In this document: one piece after another, positions 36,424 to 46,744 of the stretch
Layout of the letters: every line of letters starts with the position of its first letter
Position numbering within the stretch: position 1 is the stretch's first letter
NCBI GenBank assembly: GCA_020346185.1
Contig: CP070775.1
Span: 636,002-688,863, forward strand
Direction of reading: 5' to 3'
Origin: Betaproteobacteria bacterium
GTDB lineage: Bacteria > Pseudomonadota > Gammaproteobacteria > Burkholderiales > Eutrophovitaceae
DNA: 52,862 nt
Program-made: the position numbers and the translations under genes
The notes under the pieces: generated by a model
The model's input: only the letters and a program-made list of their open reading frames with translations
Databases searched by the model: none
What the model was told of the DNA's origin: nothing

Positions 36424-37763
36424 GCTCTGCGCCGTCTCCACCAGATAATGCCGCTGCTGATAAGCAGACCCAACGGCAGGAAGATCAGGAAGCCAAAGCC
36501 AATTACGGCCATCTTCGTGCGGGACAGTTCCAGCGCCAGGTCGATGCGCGTTTTCGGCTCGATGGTGATAAGGGAATCGTCGCCAGCCAGCCAGCTCATC
36601 GTCGTGATGCCCAGGTCGATGTTGCCAAGCAGCCCGATGTACTGATTGGACAGACCCTTGGCTGTGCCGATGACCACAATGCGCTGTCGTTTGTCGCGGA
36701 CGTCGCGCTCAAGTGCAGCAGCCACTGTGATTGGACCCGCTATGTCGTTGTCTTCATCGAAGCTGGCATTGCGCAGACCGGTGGTTTCGAGCCAACCTCC
36801 CGCTGCTGCCTGAACCAGCGGCGTGAAATAAAACTCCGATTCCTCATGCGATTCAATCCGCCGTGCATAGGGGAACACCGTATTGCTGTCGAGGCGATCG
36901 GTTATCGGGTGTTCGGCGTAAGCAGACGCCAGCGAGAACGATGCCGGCAGGCGCTGCGCCGAGGCTGAAGGGTCAATTACGACACCATCGATTAGATCGA
37001 GACCGAGATACTCCGCGACTACGTCCAGACCCCGCAGCGAATCGAAATCGACCAGCCACAACAGGTTGCCGCCTTGCTCCAGATAGCGTTTTACCCGGTT
37101 GGCTTCGCCCGGCAATAAGTCGACTCTCGGGCCGGCGATGACCAGCACCGAGGTGTTGTGCGGCACGTCCTGGGCGACCGCGAAATTTACTGTGCTGATG
37201 CGAAAGCCCTTGTCGCGCAGCTGGGTGCCGAGATCACCGAGATCGAAGTTGGCGACCCCTTCCAGCTTGCCCTCGCCATGGCCGTCCATAGTGCTGATGA
37301 GGCTCTCCGACGATCGCATCAAGCGCAACAGCAGATTGACCATTTCCTGCTCGCTGAGTGTACGCAGATTATCAGTGCGCTCGCTCAGGGTGATCACCAG
37401 TTCGCCGTTGACACGCACGCCAGCATCCTTGGCGGCAACGGGATCCTCGCGCGGGTCGATGAAAGTAAGCGACAGGTCCCTCTTGGCGCGCTGGAACGGT
37501 GCGATGAAATTCTGGATCGCCCCCCGCACATCTTCCTCGGCGTCGGGTGCCGCGAATGCGGTGACCGAAATCGGCTCGGAAATCTGCTCGAGCACATCGA
37601 TCGAGGCTTGCGAGAGCGTGTTGCGCTTGCTTTGCGTCAGATCCCAGGTGGTATCAATATCCTTGGTGAGGAAGATCACAGCCGCCACGATACCAATCAG
37701 TAAAACAACAAAAAGGCTGTTCTGGAAGAGAATGTGCAAACGAAGCCGGGGACTGATTTTCAT
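36420..37763 (-). CDS. GldG-like ABC transporter auxiliary protein
   Basis: 447-residue protein with membrane helices at both ends (about 15-35 and 420-442) and a large periplasmic part. Visible motifs are DTTWDLTQSKRNTLSQAS, FIDPREDPVAAKDAGV and STMDGHGEGKLEG, typical of the GldG/IftA-type DUF4350-like family. It partners the ATPase and permease encoded just before. In Bacteroidetes this set is tied to gliding, but betaproteobacterial copies exist without gliding, so gliding is not implied. Confidence 0.8.
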   Translation of the reverse strand: MKISPRLRLHILFQNSLFVVLLIGIVAAVIFLTKDIDTTWDLTQSKRNTLSQASIDVLEQISEPISVTAFAAPDAEEDVRGAIQNFIAPFQRAKRDLSLTFIDPREDPVAAKDAGVRVNGELVITLSERTDNLRTLSEQEMVNLLLRLMRSSESLISTMDGHGEGKLEGVANFDLGDLGTQLRDKGFRISTVNFAVAQDVPHNTSVLVIAGPRVDLLPGEANRVKRYLEQGGNLLWLVDFDSLRGLDVVAEYLGLDLIDGVVIDPSASAQRLPASFSLASAYAEHPITDRLDSNTVFPYARRIESHEESEFYFTPLVQAAAGGWLETTGLRNASFDEDNDIAGPITVAAALERDVRDKRQRIVVIGTAKGLSNQYIGLLGNIDLGITTMSWLAGDDSLITIEPKTRIDLALELSRTKMAVIGFGFLIFLPLGLLISSGIIWWRRRRA

Positions 37764-38503
37764 GCGTGGAGTCGCTCCGAATCGAGGCGACGAATAGAGA
37801 GAATGAGAAAAGTTGTGGTCAGCAAGGCGAAAAACACCAGATCAGTAGTGGCGACTGTGCCGTTGAGAAATCCTTCGAAACGCTTCAGTAGCGAGATTAG
37901 ATGCAGAGAACTTTGCGGATCAGTCGCTGCGGCGTTGATGATCCACAGTGCTAGGAATACCGCAAGTGAAAGGATGGCTGCGACCACCGGGTGTGCGGTT
38001 AGGCAGGAGATAAAAAGACCGATTGCCGCGAAACTGCAACCCAGCAGTGTCAAACCGATCAGGTTGGCAAAAAGCAGTCCGAGGTCGAGTATCCCGCCGG
38101 CCAATAACGATAACGCCATGACCAGGATCAGCAGATTGATGAGGGCCAGGAAAACGATCATGGCGACGAACTTGCCGATGATGATTTGCGTCATCGATAT
38201 CGGTGCCGACATCAACAAAGCCATCGTCTGATTGCGGCGCTCCTCGGAGATCAAGCGCATGGTCAACAGAGGTGTCGACATCAACAAGAGCATGGAGCCA
38301 ACGCTAAACATCGGCACTACCACGATTTCGGTCAACCCCGGCGCGTTTGGGGTGCGGGCCAACTGCGCCTGGACTTGTAGAAAGCCATCGATCTGCTTGA
38401 GAAATATCAGCGCCAGGACGAATTGCATGAAGGCGAGCACTACCCAAGCGAGCGGTGAGGCGAACATGGAGCGCAGTTCCTTTAATGCGATTGTAAGAAT
38501 CAA
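37760..38503 (-). CDS. ABC transporter permease (ABC-2/GldF-like)
   Basis: 247-residue, six-helix permease of the ABC-2 type. It begins MILTIALKELRSMFASPLAWVV and contains LLTMRLISEERRNQTMALLMSAPIS, the conserved cytoplasmic loop of GldF-type subunits. Start is TTG 38503, overlapping the ATPase stop (TTGA), with GGAG 8 nt upstream; the longer open frame lies inside the ATPase gene and is rejected. Confidence 0.82.
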   Translation of the reverse strand: MILTIALKELRSMFASPLAWVVLAFMQFVLALIFLKQIDGFLQVQAQLARTPNAPGLTEIVVVPMFSVGSMLLLMSTPLLTMRLISEERRNQTMALLMSAPISMTQIIIGKFVAMIVFLALINLLILVMALSLLAGGILDLGLLFANLIGLTLLGCSFAAIGLFISCLTAHPVVAAILSLAVFLALWIINAAATDPQSSLHLISLLKRFEGFLNGTVATTDLVFFALLTTTFLILSIRRLDSERLHA

Positions 38504-39486
38504 GCTGGTGTCTCCATTCTGGAATCTTCGGTCATCACCGCGCCGGCGTCGTCCTGGCGCGTGAGGTGTACGAATACCTCCTCGACACTGGCCTGTGCGG
38601 GCGAGAGTTGGTACAGGCCCCAATCTCGCTCGAGGCTTTCTCGCAGCAGTTGGTCGGTCGAGTCCTGGCCCGGCGGTGCGATGACACGAAATACGCCTTC
38701 ACCGACCTGTTCGACCTGAGCTGGCTGCACTGCTTTTTGCAGGTCTTCGAGCTGCGGCGGGCGGCGTAACGACACCTGCAGCGAGTGGCCGCCGCGAAAG
38801 GCACGTAAGCCCGAAATGGCGTCGGCAAACACCACCTTGCCGCGATGAAGTATCTGCACCCGGTCGCAGATCGCTTCTACTTCCGGAAGGATGTGTGTTG
38901 ACAGGATGACGCTGTGTTCGTTGCCAAGTTCGCGTATGAGGGAACGAATTTCGCGGATCTGGTTTGGGTCCAAACCGACTGTCGGTTCATCCAGGATAAC
39001 GACGTCTGGGTCATGGATGATGGCTTGCGCGATGCCAACCCGCTGCTGATAGCCTTTGGATAGCGAGCCGATCAGTCTCTGGCCCATATCAGACAGCCCG
39101 GCGCGACGCTTGGCGCGCTGCACGGCATCGCCCAGTGCCGACCCGGGCAGCCGGTGCAATCGCCCGGCGAGTCGCAGATACTCATCTACACGCAGTTCCT
39201 TGTACAGTGGTGGAATCTCTGGAAGGTAGCCGATTTTGGCTTTGGCCGCAGTTGGTCTGTCGATCAAATCAATGCCGCAAACATTGACCGATCCCGCGCT
39301 CGGCGCCAGATTGCCAGTAATCATTTTCATGGCGGTTGTCTTGCCAGCGCCATTAGGGCCAAGCAAACCGAGGATTTCGCCGCGCTTGAGTTCCAATGAT
39401 ACGTCATCGACCGCCAGATTGTTGCCGTAGCGGCGTGACAATCCGACGCCGGCCAGAGTGACTTCAGGGCTTGCCGTGTCCTTCAT
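38500..39486 (-). CDS. ABC transporter ATP-binding protein (GldA-like)
   Basis: 328-residue ATPase. Walker A GPNGAGKTT (about 43-51), signature LSKGYQQRVGIAQA, Walker B VVILDEPTVGLDP, and an extra C-terminal domain (about 225-320), as usual in ABC-2 exporters. First gene of the set, followed by permease, GldG-like, DUF4340 and mutM on the minus strand. It diverges from the TPR lipoprotein gene. Confidence 0.88.
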   Translation of the reverse strand: MKDTASPEVTLAGVGLSRRYGNNLAVDDVSLELKRGEILGLLGPNGAGKTTAMKMITGNLAPSAGSVNVCGIDLIDRPTAAKAKIGYLPEIPPLYKELRVDEYLRLAGRLHRLPGSALGDAVQRAKRRAGLSDMGQRLIGSLSKGYQQRVGIAQAIIHDPDVVILDEPTVGLDPNQIREIRSLIRELGNEHSVILSTHILPEVEAICDRVQILHRGKVVFADAISGLRAFRGGHSLQVSLRRPPQLEDLQKAVQPAQVEQVGEGVFRVIAPPGQDSTDQLLRESLERDWGLYQLSPAQASVEEVFVHLTRQDDAGAVMTEDSRMETPA

Positions 39487-39710
39487 GCTAATCTCGTTCT
39501 TTCATACCGGGAAATCGGATTTCGGTCCTGTAGTACCTCTGTGCCGACATCGGCGCTGTTTGCTCATTTGCCTCGACGCGGCGGAACCTAAGTTTGGACA
39601 CAGGGGTCTCTTGTGATGGCTGCCAAATATACCTAAACTCAGGCGGTTGAAGAACCCCCGGCATGGGACTGCTAGACTTTCTGGAGTTCGGCGCCCCGCT
39701 CGCTTCCCCC

Positions 39711-41501
39711 ATGAAGACCATTTATTGCCCAGTACTCAAGCACCGCCTGCTGATGTTGCTCGTTGCAGCTTGGGGGCTGTTGGGCAGTGCGTGCGCTCAC
39801 AACGCTGCTGATCGGCAGCGTGTCGCCGACGCACAGACGCGTGCGCAGCAGCAAGAGGCCCTGGACGAGCGCGTCCGGCGGGCGCTTGGCGAGACGCCGA
39901 TGGCACCGGATAGTCATCTGGATACGGATTTGATGTACAAGTTCTTGATGGCGGAGATCGCTGGTCAGAGGGGTGATATCGACTTTGCCAGCGATGCCTA
40001 TCTGCAGCTTGCACGAATCACCGGCGATGGGCGCGTCGCCCGTCGGGCGACAGAGATCGCGCTGTATGCCAAGCGCGATGAAGTGGCGCTGGAGACCGCG
40101 CGTATCTGGTTTCGGGCGGATTCGAATTCCGAGGCAGCGCGACGCACCCTCGCCGATCTGTTGATCAAGAGTGGCGACCTGAGCTCGGCCCAGCCATTGC
40201 TTGCTGAAGTGCTTGCCACCTCGCAGGGCGGCCCGCAGCCGGTCCTGATGCAGCTGTATGAGTTGTGTGCCGGGCATCCAGACAAGCGAGCCGTGCATAA
40301 GCTGGTACGTGATCTGACCGAACCCTATGCCGGCTTGCCAGAGTCATACTTCGTTCTGGCGCAAGCGGCATATGCCGACGGTGATCCGGAGCAGGCGCTG
40401 CACCACGCTGAGCAGGCGATGAAACTACGGCCGGATTGGCAGCAAGGCGCCTTGCTGAAGTCACTTCTGCTCAGGGAGAAGGATGGTAAGCAAGCGCTCG
40501 CCTACATGGCCGAATTCCTCGAGGGGCATCCTGATGCGCAACAACTACGGCTCAATTATGCGCGCGCGTTGGTCGCGCAGAGACGCTACCCAGAGGCCAA
40601 ACAACAGTTTCGCGTGTTGCTCGATACGAATAGCCAGAACGCAAACCTGGCGTTTACTCTGGGTCTGTTGTCAGCACAGATCGACGATCCGGTTGCTGCC
40701 GACGAACAGTTCAAGAACGCATTGTCGCTTGGCTATGGTGACCCGGACGCAGTCTACTTTCAGCTTGGTCAGGTCAATGAAAAACTCGAAAGATACGAGG
40801 AAGCGGCCCGTTGGTACCGGGCCGTGCAAGATGGTGAGCAGTTCATAGCAGCGCAGGCGCGCTACGCTCTGTTATTGGCGCGTCGCGACGGTGTCGATGA
40901 GGCGAGAAGCTATTTGCATTCTCTGGAGGTCGCTGATGACCTGCAGCGGGTGCAGCTGATCCAGGCTGAGGCACACATGCTCCGCGAGGTGCGCGATTAT
41001 GAGCTTTCGTATCAGGTTTTGAGCGGCGCGCTTGATGAGCGCCCGGATAATCCAGCGCTGCTCTACGATGTTGCGCTCGCAGCGGAAAAGACCGACCGGC
41101 TTGACGTGACGGAGAGTCGGCTGCTGACGTTGATCAAACTCAGACCCGAAAGCGCGCAGGCTTACAATGCGCTGGGTTACACGCTGGCCGATCGTACCGA
41201 GCGGTACGATGAAGCGCGCGAGTATATCGCCAAGGCGCTGGCCCTCGCGCCGGAAGATCCGTTCATTCTCGATAGTATGGGTTGGGTCGAATACCGGTTG
41301 GGAAATCTTGAGGACGGCATTCGCTATTTGCGCCGCGCCTACGAACTGCAGCCCGACCCGGAGATTGCCGCACATCTGGGCGAAGTGCTCTGGATCATGG
41401 GGGTCAAGGAGGAGGCGCGGCGTATCTGGATCGATTCCGCCAAAGAACATCCAGATAACGAAACGCTTCAGCAGGCTGTGCGCAAGTATCTTGGCCCGTA
41501 A
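39711..41501 (+). CDS. TPR-repeat outer-membrane lipoprotein preceding lolB
   Basis: About 596 residues with a lipoprotein signal (lipobox GSAC, Cys28) and many TPR units running from about 75 to the end, such as YFVLAQAAYADGDPEQALHH, AYNALGYTLADRTERYDEA and DSMGWVEYRLGNLEDGI. The last repeats closely resemble TPR proteins found upstream of lolB in betaproteobacteria. Predicted periplasmic face of the outer membrane; role unknown. ATG 39711 is chosen over 39663 because only it starts a lipoprotein signal. It shares a 224-bp divergent region with the ABC genes. Confidence 0.8.
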   Translation: MKTIYCPVLKHRLLMLLVAAWGLLGSACAHNAADRQRVADAQTRAQQQEALDERVRRALGETPMAPDSHLDTDLMYKFLMAEIAGQRGDIDFASDAYLQLARITGDGRVARRATEIALYAKRDEVALETARIWFRADSNSEAARRTLADLLIKSGDLSSAQPLLAEVLATSQGGPQPVLMQLYELCAGHPDKRAVHKLVRDLTEPYAGLPESYFVLAQAAYADGDPEQALHHAEQAMKLRPDWQQGALLKSLLLREKDGKQALAYMAEFLEGHPDAQQLRLNYARALVAQRRYPEAKQQFRVLLDTNSQNANLAFTLGLLSAQIDDPVAADEQFKNALSLGYGDPDAVYFQLGQVNEKLERYEEAARWYRAVQDGEQFIAAQARYALLLARRDGVDEARSYLHSLEVADDLQRVQLIQAEAHMLREVRDYELSYQVLSGALDERPDNPALLYDVALAAEKTDRLDVTESRLLTLIKLRPESAQAYNALGYTLADRTERYDEAREYIAKALALAPEDPFILDSMGWVEYRLGNLEDGIRYLRRAYELQPDPEIAAHLGEVLWIMGVKEEARRIWIDSAKEHPDNETLQQAVRKYLGP

Positions 41502-41505
41502 TCTG

Positions 41506-42084
41506 GTGCGCGTGTTCCGCTGTTACATTCTCGGAGGGCTACTGGCTTTGTTGACGGCATGCGCCACTCAGCCACCGGTTGCACCGACGGGCGTCGCGCC
41601 GCAGCTAGACCGTTTCGAGCTCACTGGGCGTGTCGCAGTGAAACTGGATGGACGCGGTCACTCTGCGCGCATGCGTTGGCTGCACGATGTCGACTCTGAT
41701 GCAATATGGCTTTACTCGCCGCTTGGTTCGACCATCGCCACACTGTATTCAGACCGGGAAATTGCGACCCTGGTGACGTCGAAGAAAAAGACCTATCGAT
41801 CGGCCGACGTGCAAACCCTGACGCGCGATGTGCTCGGCTGGGATCTGCCGCTGAATGGATTGAAATACTGGGTGCTTGGGCAGGTTGATCCGGACTCGCC
41901 AGCAACAGAAATTGAACGGGACGAGCAACAGCGTATCAAGCGACTGGTTCAGGACGGATGGGAAATTGCATTCGCTGGCTACGGTGAGTCCGAGGCATTA
42001 CCTTCGTCCTTAACTCTGCGCTTTGCAGATCTTCGCATCCGTTTGCTGATTGACCGCTGGGACGTCGCCTTGCTGGAACGATGA
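41506..42084 (+). CDS. lolB: Outer-membrane lipoprotein receptor LolB
   Basis: About 192 residues. LolB receives lipoproteins from LolA and inserts them into the outer membrane. The lipobox is LTAC (Cys19), followed by DRFELTGRVAVKL and RMRWLHDVDSDAIWLYSPLG, and the end has LRFADLRIRLLIDRW, the usual LolB C-terminus. GTG 41506 is preferred; TTG 41491 and GTG 41512 also fit. The stop overlaps the ispE start (ATGA). Confidence 0.88.
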   Translation: MRVFRCYILGGLLALLTACATQPPVAPTGVAPQLDRFELTGRVAVKLDGRGHSARMRWLHDVDSDAIWLYSPLGSTIATLYSDREIATLVTSKKKTYRSADVQTLTRDVLGWDLPLNGLKYWVLGQVDPDSPATEIERDEQQRIKRLVQDGWEIAFAGYGESEALPSSLTLRFADLRIRLLIDRWDVALLER

Positions 42085-42938
42085 AGGCGGGCTTTTCGTA
42101 CTTTCCTGCACCGGCCAAACTGAATCTGTTTCTGCATGTCACCGGGCAGCGCGCAGATGGTTACCACCTGTTGCAGACCGTCTTTCGCTTTATCGATTAT
42201 GCTGACGAGGTCGGTCTGCGCGTAACAAGAGGCGGCACGGTGCGCCGAGTGAGCCCGGTACGCGGGGTTAGTGAACGGCAAGATCTGACCTTGCAAGCTG
42301 CCTGCCTGCTGAAGCAGGCCAGTGGTTGTCCGTTGGGGGTGGAGATCGACCTAGTGAAACGGTTGCCTCTCGGTGGCGGGCTTGGCGGCGGAAGTTCGGA
42401 TGCCGCCACGACGCTGATCGCGCTGAACCGATTGTGGTCGACTGGTTTGTCAGTGGATCAACTGCAAGCGCTGGCGGTGCAGTTGGGTGCCGATGTACCG
42501 GTTTTTATATTTGGTCGTAGCGCCTTCGCCGAGGGAATCGGCGAACATCTGCTCGAGCTTCCCCTAAAGCCTGCCTGGTACCTTGTCATTGTCCCCCAAG
42601 TCGCGGTTTCCACAGCAGAAATCTTCGCTGCGCCCGAATTGACACGCAATACCAAAGCAATCAAAATATCGGCCTTTTCGGTCGACCAAGGCCACAACGA
42701 TCTGCAGCCAGTGGCTTGCCGACGGTATACGCAAATCGCGCGCAGCCTTGAATGGCTCGAACAATTTGGCAAAGCAGCGATGAGTGGGTCCGGAGCCAGT
42801 GTGTTCAGCGCGTTCGACAGTGAGCGCTCTGCGCTGGCGGCCCTGGAGCAAATGCCGGCAGGGATGGAGGGTTTCGTGGCGCGCGGTCTGGATCGTCACC
42901 CGTTGTACGTCGCACCGGTGCAGGATGAACAGGCCTAG
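42081..42938 (+). CDS. ispE: 4-diphosphocytidyl-2-C-methyl-D-erythritol kinase IspE
   Basis: 285-residue GHMP kinase of the MEP isoprenoid pathway. PAKLNLFLHVTGQRADGYH is the substrate motif with the catalytic Lys, PLGGGLGGGSSDAATTL the ATP loop, and MSGSGASVFSAF the third GHMP motif. It overlaps lolB and is followed 14 bp later by tRNA-Gln, a conserved betaproteobacterial arrangement. Confidence 0.95.
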   Translation: MKAGFSYFPAPAKLNLFLHVTGQRADGYHLLQTVFRFIDYADEVGLRVTRGGTVRRVSPVRGVSERQDLTLQAACLLKQASGCPLGVEIDLVKRLPLGGGLGGGSSDAATTLIALNRLWSTGLSVDQLQALAVQLGADVPVFIFGRSAFAEGIGEHLLELPLKPAWYLVIVPQVAVSTAEIFAAPELTRNTKAIKISAFSVDQGHNDLQPVACRRYTQIARSLEWLEQFGKAAMSGSGASVFSAFDSERSALAALEQMPAGMEGFVARGLDRHPLYVAPVQDEQA

Positions 42939-42952
42939 CGCAAACAGTTTTT

Positions 42953-43029
42953 TGGGGAGTAGCCAAGTTGGTTAAGGCAGCGGATTTTGATTCCGCCATG
43001 CGAGGGTTCGAATCCTTCCTCCCCAGCCA
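42953..43029 (+). tRNA. tRNA-Gln (anticodon TTG)
   Basis: 77 bases with a genomically encoded 3' CCA. Acceptor arm TGGGGAG pairs with CTCCCCA, D-arm AGCCAAGTTGGTTAAGGC, anticodon stem GCGGA/TCCGC with loop TTTTGAT (anticodon TTG), T-arm with TTCGAAT. It sits between ispE and prs. Confidence 0.97.
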
Positions 43030-43090
43030 GAGACACACTGAGCGGGGCGAGTAAACCGCAGGCAAGCTTCCGGTGAGTTTCGTAGCGAAA

Positions 43091-43123
43091 GCGACACGCC
43101 GCTTGTGCGGCGTGTCGCGTTTT
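43091..43123 (+). terminator. Strong hairpin between tRNA-Gln and prs
   Basis: A perfect 12-bp stem: GCGACACGCCGC (43091-43102) with GCGGCGTGTCGC (43107-43118), loop TTGT, followed by GTTTTC. It probably ends the ispE/tRNA transcript or processes it; the T-run is short. Confidence 0.75.
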
Positions 43124-43158
43124 CAGGGCGTATCAAATGGCGGCAAGAGAGCAGTGCA

Positions 43159-44109
43159 ATGGCCTATGACAGTTTGATGGTGTTCACCGGCAGCGCGAAT
43201 CCAGCACTTGCCTCAGACGTTGTGAAGCACCTCAATATTCCGCTCGGCCGGGCTACCGTCGGGCGATTCAGTGATGGCGAAGTGATGGTCGAGCTGCTTG
43301 AGAACGTGCGTGGCAAAGATACCTTCGTGTTGCAATCGACCTGCACGCCAACCAACGACAACCTGATGGAAGTATTGCTCATGGTCGATGCGCTCAAGCG
43401 CTCATCGGCAGGACGAATAACCGCGGCCATCCCGTATTTCGGGTACGCCCGCCAGGATCGTCGGCCGCGTTCGGCACGGGTCGCGATCAGCGCGAAGATC
43501 GTAGCCAACATGTTGCAGGCAGCAGGCGTCGATCGGTTACTTACCATGGATTTGCACTCTGACCAGATTCAGGGTTTTTTCGACATACCGGTGGACAATG
43601 TCTACTCGGCTCCGATTCTGCTCGGCGATATCTGGAAACGGGATTATCGCGAACTGGTGGTAGTTTCACCCGATGTCGGTGGTGTGGTGCGAGCAAGGGC
43701 ATTGGCGAAGCGTCTGGAGTCAGACTTGGCAATCATCGACAAACGCCGACCACGACCCAACGTTGCGACGGTGATGAACATCATCGGCGAGGTGCAAGGC
43801 CGAACCTGCATCATCATGGACGACATGGTCGATACGGCAAACACCTTGTGTGAAGCCGCGGGCGCGCTGAAGAGCAGCGGTGCTGAAAAAGTTCTCGCTT
43901 ACTGTACCCATCCGGTGCTGTCGGGCAATGCGATCGAGAGGATCGAAAATTCCTCTCTCGACGAAGTGGTCGTCACTGACACTATTCCGTTGCGGGATGT
44001 TGCCAGCGATTGCCCGCAGATAAGGCAACTGTCGATCGCGGAACTGCTGGCCGAGACGATGCGCCGTATCAGTAATGAGGACTCGGTATCGTCGTTATTC
44101 ATGGATTGA
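43159..44109 (+). CDS. prs: Ribose-phosphate pyrophosphokinase
   Basis: 316-residue enzyme making PRPP from ribose-5-phosphate and ATP, feeding nucleotide, histidine and tryptophan synthesis. [11 protein letters not shown] is the ATP loop with catalytic residues, [11 protein letters not shown] the conserved loop, [12 protein letters not shown] another family segment, and [17 protein letters not shown] the PRPP-binding motif. ATG 43159 is chosen by family N-terminus ([18 protein letters not shown]); an in-frame start at 43105 lies in the hairpin. Confidence 0.96.
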   Translation: MAYDSLMVFTGSANPALASDVVKHLNIPLGRATVGRFSDGEVMVELLENVRGKDTFVLQSTCTPTNDNLMEVLLMVDALKRSSAGRITAAIPYFGYARQDRRPRSARVAISAKIVANMLQAAGVDRLLTMDLHSDQIQGFFDIPVDNVYSAPILLGDIWKRDYRELVVVSPDVGGVVRARALAKRLESDLAIIDKRRPRPNVATVMNIIGEVQGRTCIIMDDMVDTANTLCEAAGALKSSGAEKVLAYCTHPVLSGNAIERIENSSLDEVVVTDTIPLRDVASDCPQIRQLSIAELLAETMRRISNEDSVSSLFMD

Positions 44110-44247
44110 GGTGGTAACGAGTTGCTGGCGTACCGTGGCTAGTCAAAATGCGGATCACGCCAAACAGGTGGCGCGGTAAAGTTTGCGCTTTTTTTGACGC
44201 CGGAAGCAGTTGGTCGCGGCTGTTTGCGGATTGACTGGAGATAAAGA

Positions 44248-44919
44248 ATGGCAACTATTGAAGTAAATGCAGCCTCCCGGTCTGCGCAAGGTACGGGTGC
44301 GAGCCGCCGCTTGCGCAGAGCCGGCAAGGTGCCGGGAATCCTCTACGGCGCCGGCGATGAAGCTCAGGGCATCGAACTCGATCACAAGGCACTCCTGCTT
44401 CAGCTGCGCCACGAGGCATTCCACTCCTCGATCCTGGCGATGCACATCGACGGCAACAGTCAGAATGTGTTGTTGCGTGATGTGCAAATGCATCCATGGA
44501 AGCATGAGGTGCTGCACGTTGACTTTCAGCGTGTCGACGCCAAGCAAAAGATCCACATGCGTGTGCCGTTACACTTCATGAATGAGGAAATTGCGCCCGG
44601 CGTCAAAGTTGGAGGCGGCGTCGTCAACCACGTCATGACCGAGATCGAGATCAGTTGTTTGCCGGCCGACCTTCCGGAGTTTCTCGAAGTTGATCTCGCT
44701 GAGGCCGAGCTTGGGGACTCGATCCATCTTTCGGCCGTGAAATTTCCGCACGGTGTCGAGTCGGTCCAGCTAAGCCGTGGCGACGACGCAGTGGTTGTCA
44801 GCTTGCAGGTTCCGCGGCGTGCGGCAGAACCGGAAGCAGCCGAGGGTGCCGAGGAAGCAGTCGAGGGCGCCCAGGAAGCGCCGGCCGCAGGGCCACCCGC
44901 TGCCACCGAGGAGGACTAG
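44248..44919 (+). CDS. rplY: 50S ribosomal protein L25/general stress protein Ctc
   Basis: 223 residues, the long TL5/Ctc form. L25 domain (1-95) with GTGASRRLRRAGKVPGILYG binds 5S rRNA, and the C-terminal beta domain (about 96-185) is followed by an acidic Ala/Glu-rich tail (about 190-223). GGAG lies 8 nt before the ATG. The 138-bp gap after prs has a GCGC-flanked weak hairpin followed by seven T (around 44176-44199), possibly a terminator. Confidence 0.94.
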   Translation: MATIEVNAASRSAQGTGASRRLRRAGKVPGILYGAGDEAQGIELDHKALLLQLRHEAFHSSILAMHIDGNSQNVLLRDVQMHPWKHEVLHVDFQRVDAKQKIHMRVPLHFMNEEIAPGVKVGGGVVNHVMTEIEISCLPADLPEFLEVDLAEAELGDSIHLSAVKFPHGVESVQLSRGDDAVVVSLQVPRRAAEPEAAEGAEEAVEGAQEAPAAGPPAATEED

Positions 44920-45011
44920 GTTACACACTTTTGTGCTGCGCGCTTCTGCCGGGCGACAGACACGGGTGTAGGCCGGGCGGTGTTTCGGATCACGCGGCGT
45001 AATCGTGGTCA

Positions 45012-45581
45012 ATGATGAGACTACTGGTCGGACTTGGTAATCCCGGGCGTCGTTACGAAGCGACGCGTCACAATGCCGGATTTTGGTGGGTGGACTCGAT
45101 AGCGGATGAGTTGGGGGTCGGCTTGTCTTCGGAACCTCGTTTCCAGTCAGAGGTTGGCAGGTATAGCCGTGCAGATTTCGATTGCTGGTTGCTCAAGCCG
45201 GCGACGTTCATGAACGAAAGCGGACGCGCCGTGAGGGTCTTTTGCGATTTCTATAAGCTCTCGGCGTCAGACATCCTGGTTGTTCATGATGAGCTTGATC
45301 TCGCCCCAGGCGTGATCAAGTTGAAGCGAGGCGGCGGTGTCGCCGGGCACAATGGCTTGCGTGATATTGCAGCGCACATGGGCAAGGACTTCTGGCGTCT
45401 GCGCATCGGCATCGGGCATCCTGGGGTACGTGACGAAGTGGCGAAATATGTGCTCGCGCCACCGCGCAAGGAAGAAGCCGCGTTGATTAGCGAGGCGCTG
45501 GAGCGCAGTCTGGCCGTTTGGCCGCAATTGATGCGCGATGATTTCGAGGACGCAATGCTCAAACTGCATACCCGTGCTTAG
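45012..45581 (+). CDS. pth: Peptidyl-tRNA hydrolase
   Basis: 189-residue enzyme that frees tRNA from dropped-off peptidyl-t[25 protein letters not shown] carries the catalytic His20-equivalent, FMNESGRAV the substrate contact, [28 protein letters not shown] the conserved core with the catalytic Asp. ATG 45012 or the adjacent 45015. A 92-bp gap separates it from rplY. Confidence 0.95.
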   Translation: MMRLLVGLGNPGRRYEATRHNAGFWWVDSIADELGVGLSSEPRFQSEVGRYSRADFDCWLLKPATFMNESGRAVRVFCDFYKLSASDILVVHDELDLAPGVIKLKRGGGVAGHNGLRDIAAHMGKDFWRLRIGIGHPGVRDEVAKYVLAPPRKEEAALISEALERSLAVWPQLMRDDFEDAMLKLHTRA

Positions 45582-45655
45582 AGCCTGGATACGACCGCCA
45601 TCGACTCATTGATACCATCGGGCAGCTGCCAAGTTACGCGCCCAGGGAGCGGAAC

Positions 45656-46744
45656 ATGAAATGTGGAATTGTGGGCTTGCCCAATGTCGGCAAGTCGACC
45701 CTATTCAATGCACTGACCAAGGCCGCGATTTCCGCGGAAAACTACCCATTCTGCACTATCGAACCTAATGTTGGTGTGGTCGCGGTGCCGGATCCACGGC
45801 TGTTCGTTCTGTCTGACCTGGTCAAGCCGCGGGAAACCATTCCGGCTGTTGTCGAGTTCGTAGACATTGCCGGCCTAGTTGCGGGTGCATCGAAGGGCGA
45901 AGGACTTGGCAACCAGTTTCTCGCCAACATCAGGGAAACCGATGCCATTGCACATGTCGTGCGTTGTTTTGTTGACGACAATGTGGTGCATGTAGGTGGC
46001 CAGGTCGATCCCCTGTCGGATGTCGAAGTGATCAATACGGAGCTCGCCCTGGCTGACTTGGCTGCGGTCGAAAGGCAGTTGGCTCGACACTCCAAGCAGG
46101 CGCGCGCTGGCGGCGACAAAGAGTCGCAACGATTGGTGGCTGTGCTGGAAAAAATCGAAGCGGCACTTAGTAGCGTTAAGCCTGCCCGCAGTGTCGACCT
46201 CTCCAAGGAAGAGCTCGCAGTGATCGAGCCGCTGTTTCTACTCACGATGAAACCGACCATGTACGTAGCCAATGTCAGCGAGAGCGGCTTTATGGATAAC
46301 CCGATGCTCGAGGCCGTGACAGAGGCCGCAGCTTGCGAGGGCGCGCCGGTTGTGGCTATCAGTGCTGCACTCGAGGCGCAAATCTTCGATATGAGCGAAG
46401 AGGACAAAAAGCTGTTTCTCGCTGATATGGGGCTCGAAGAGCCGGGCCTGAATCGCCTGATTCGCGCGGCCTATGATTTGCTGGGCTTGCAGACCTTCTT
46501 CACGGCGGGCGAGAAAGAAGTTCGGGCGTGGACCATTCACAAAGGCGACACGGCGCCGCGGGCGGCAGGCATGATCCATACCGATTTCGAAAAAGGATTC
46601 ATTCGCGCCGAAGTGATCAGTTATCAAGACTACGTCGCGTTGAAGGGAGAAACAGCCGCCAAGGAGGCGGGCAAAGTGCGGGTTGAAGGCAAAGACTACG
46701 TGGTGCATGACGGCGATGTCATGCACTTTCGTTTCAACGTTTAG
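45656..46744 (+). CDS. ychF: Redox-regulated ATPase/GTPase YchF
   Basis: 362-residue Obg-family P-loop protein that prefers ATP and binds ribosomes. G1 [15 protein letters not shown], the G3 segment in [17 protein letters not shown], a coiled-coil helical region (about 130-175) and a C-terminal TGS domain with [19 protein letters not shown], ending HFRFNV as usual. GGGAGCGG precedes the ATG. Confidence 0.95.
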   Translation: MKCGIVGLPNVGKSTLFNALTKAAISAENYPFCTIEPNVGVVAVPDPRLFVLSDLVKPRETIPAVVEFVDIAGLVAGASKGEGLGNQFLANIRETDAIAHVVRCFVDDNVVHVGGQVDPLSDVEVINTELALADLAAVERQLARHSKQARAGGDKESQRLVAVLEKIEAALSSVKPARSVDLSKEELAVIEPLFLLTMKPTMYVANVSESGFMDNPMLEAVTEAAACEGAPVVAISAALEAQIFDMSEEDKKLFLADMGLEEPGLNRLIRAAYDLLGLQTFFTAGEKEVRAWTIHKGDTAPRAAGMIHTDFEKGFIRAEVISYQDYVALKGETAAKEAGKVRVEGKDYVVHDGDVMHFRFNV

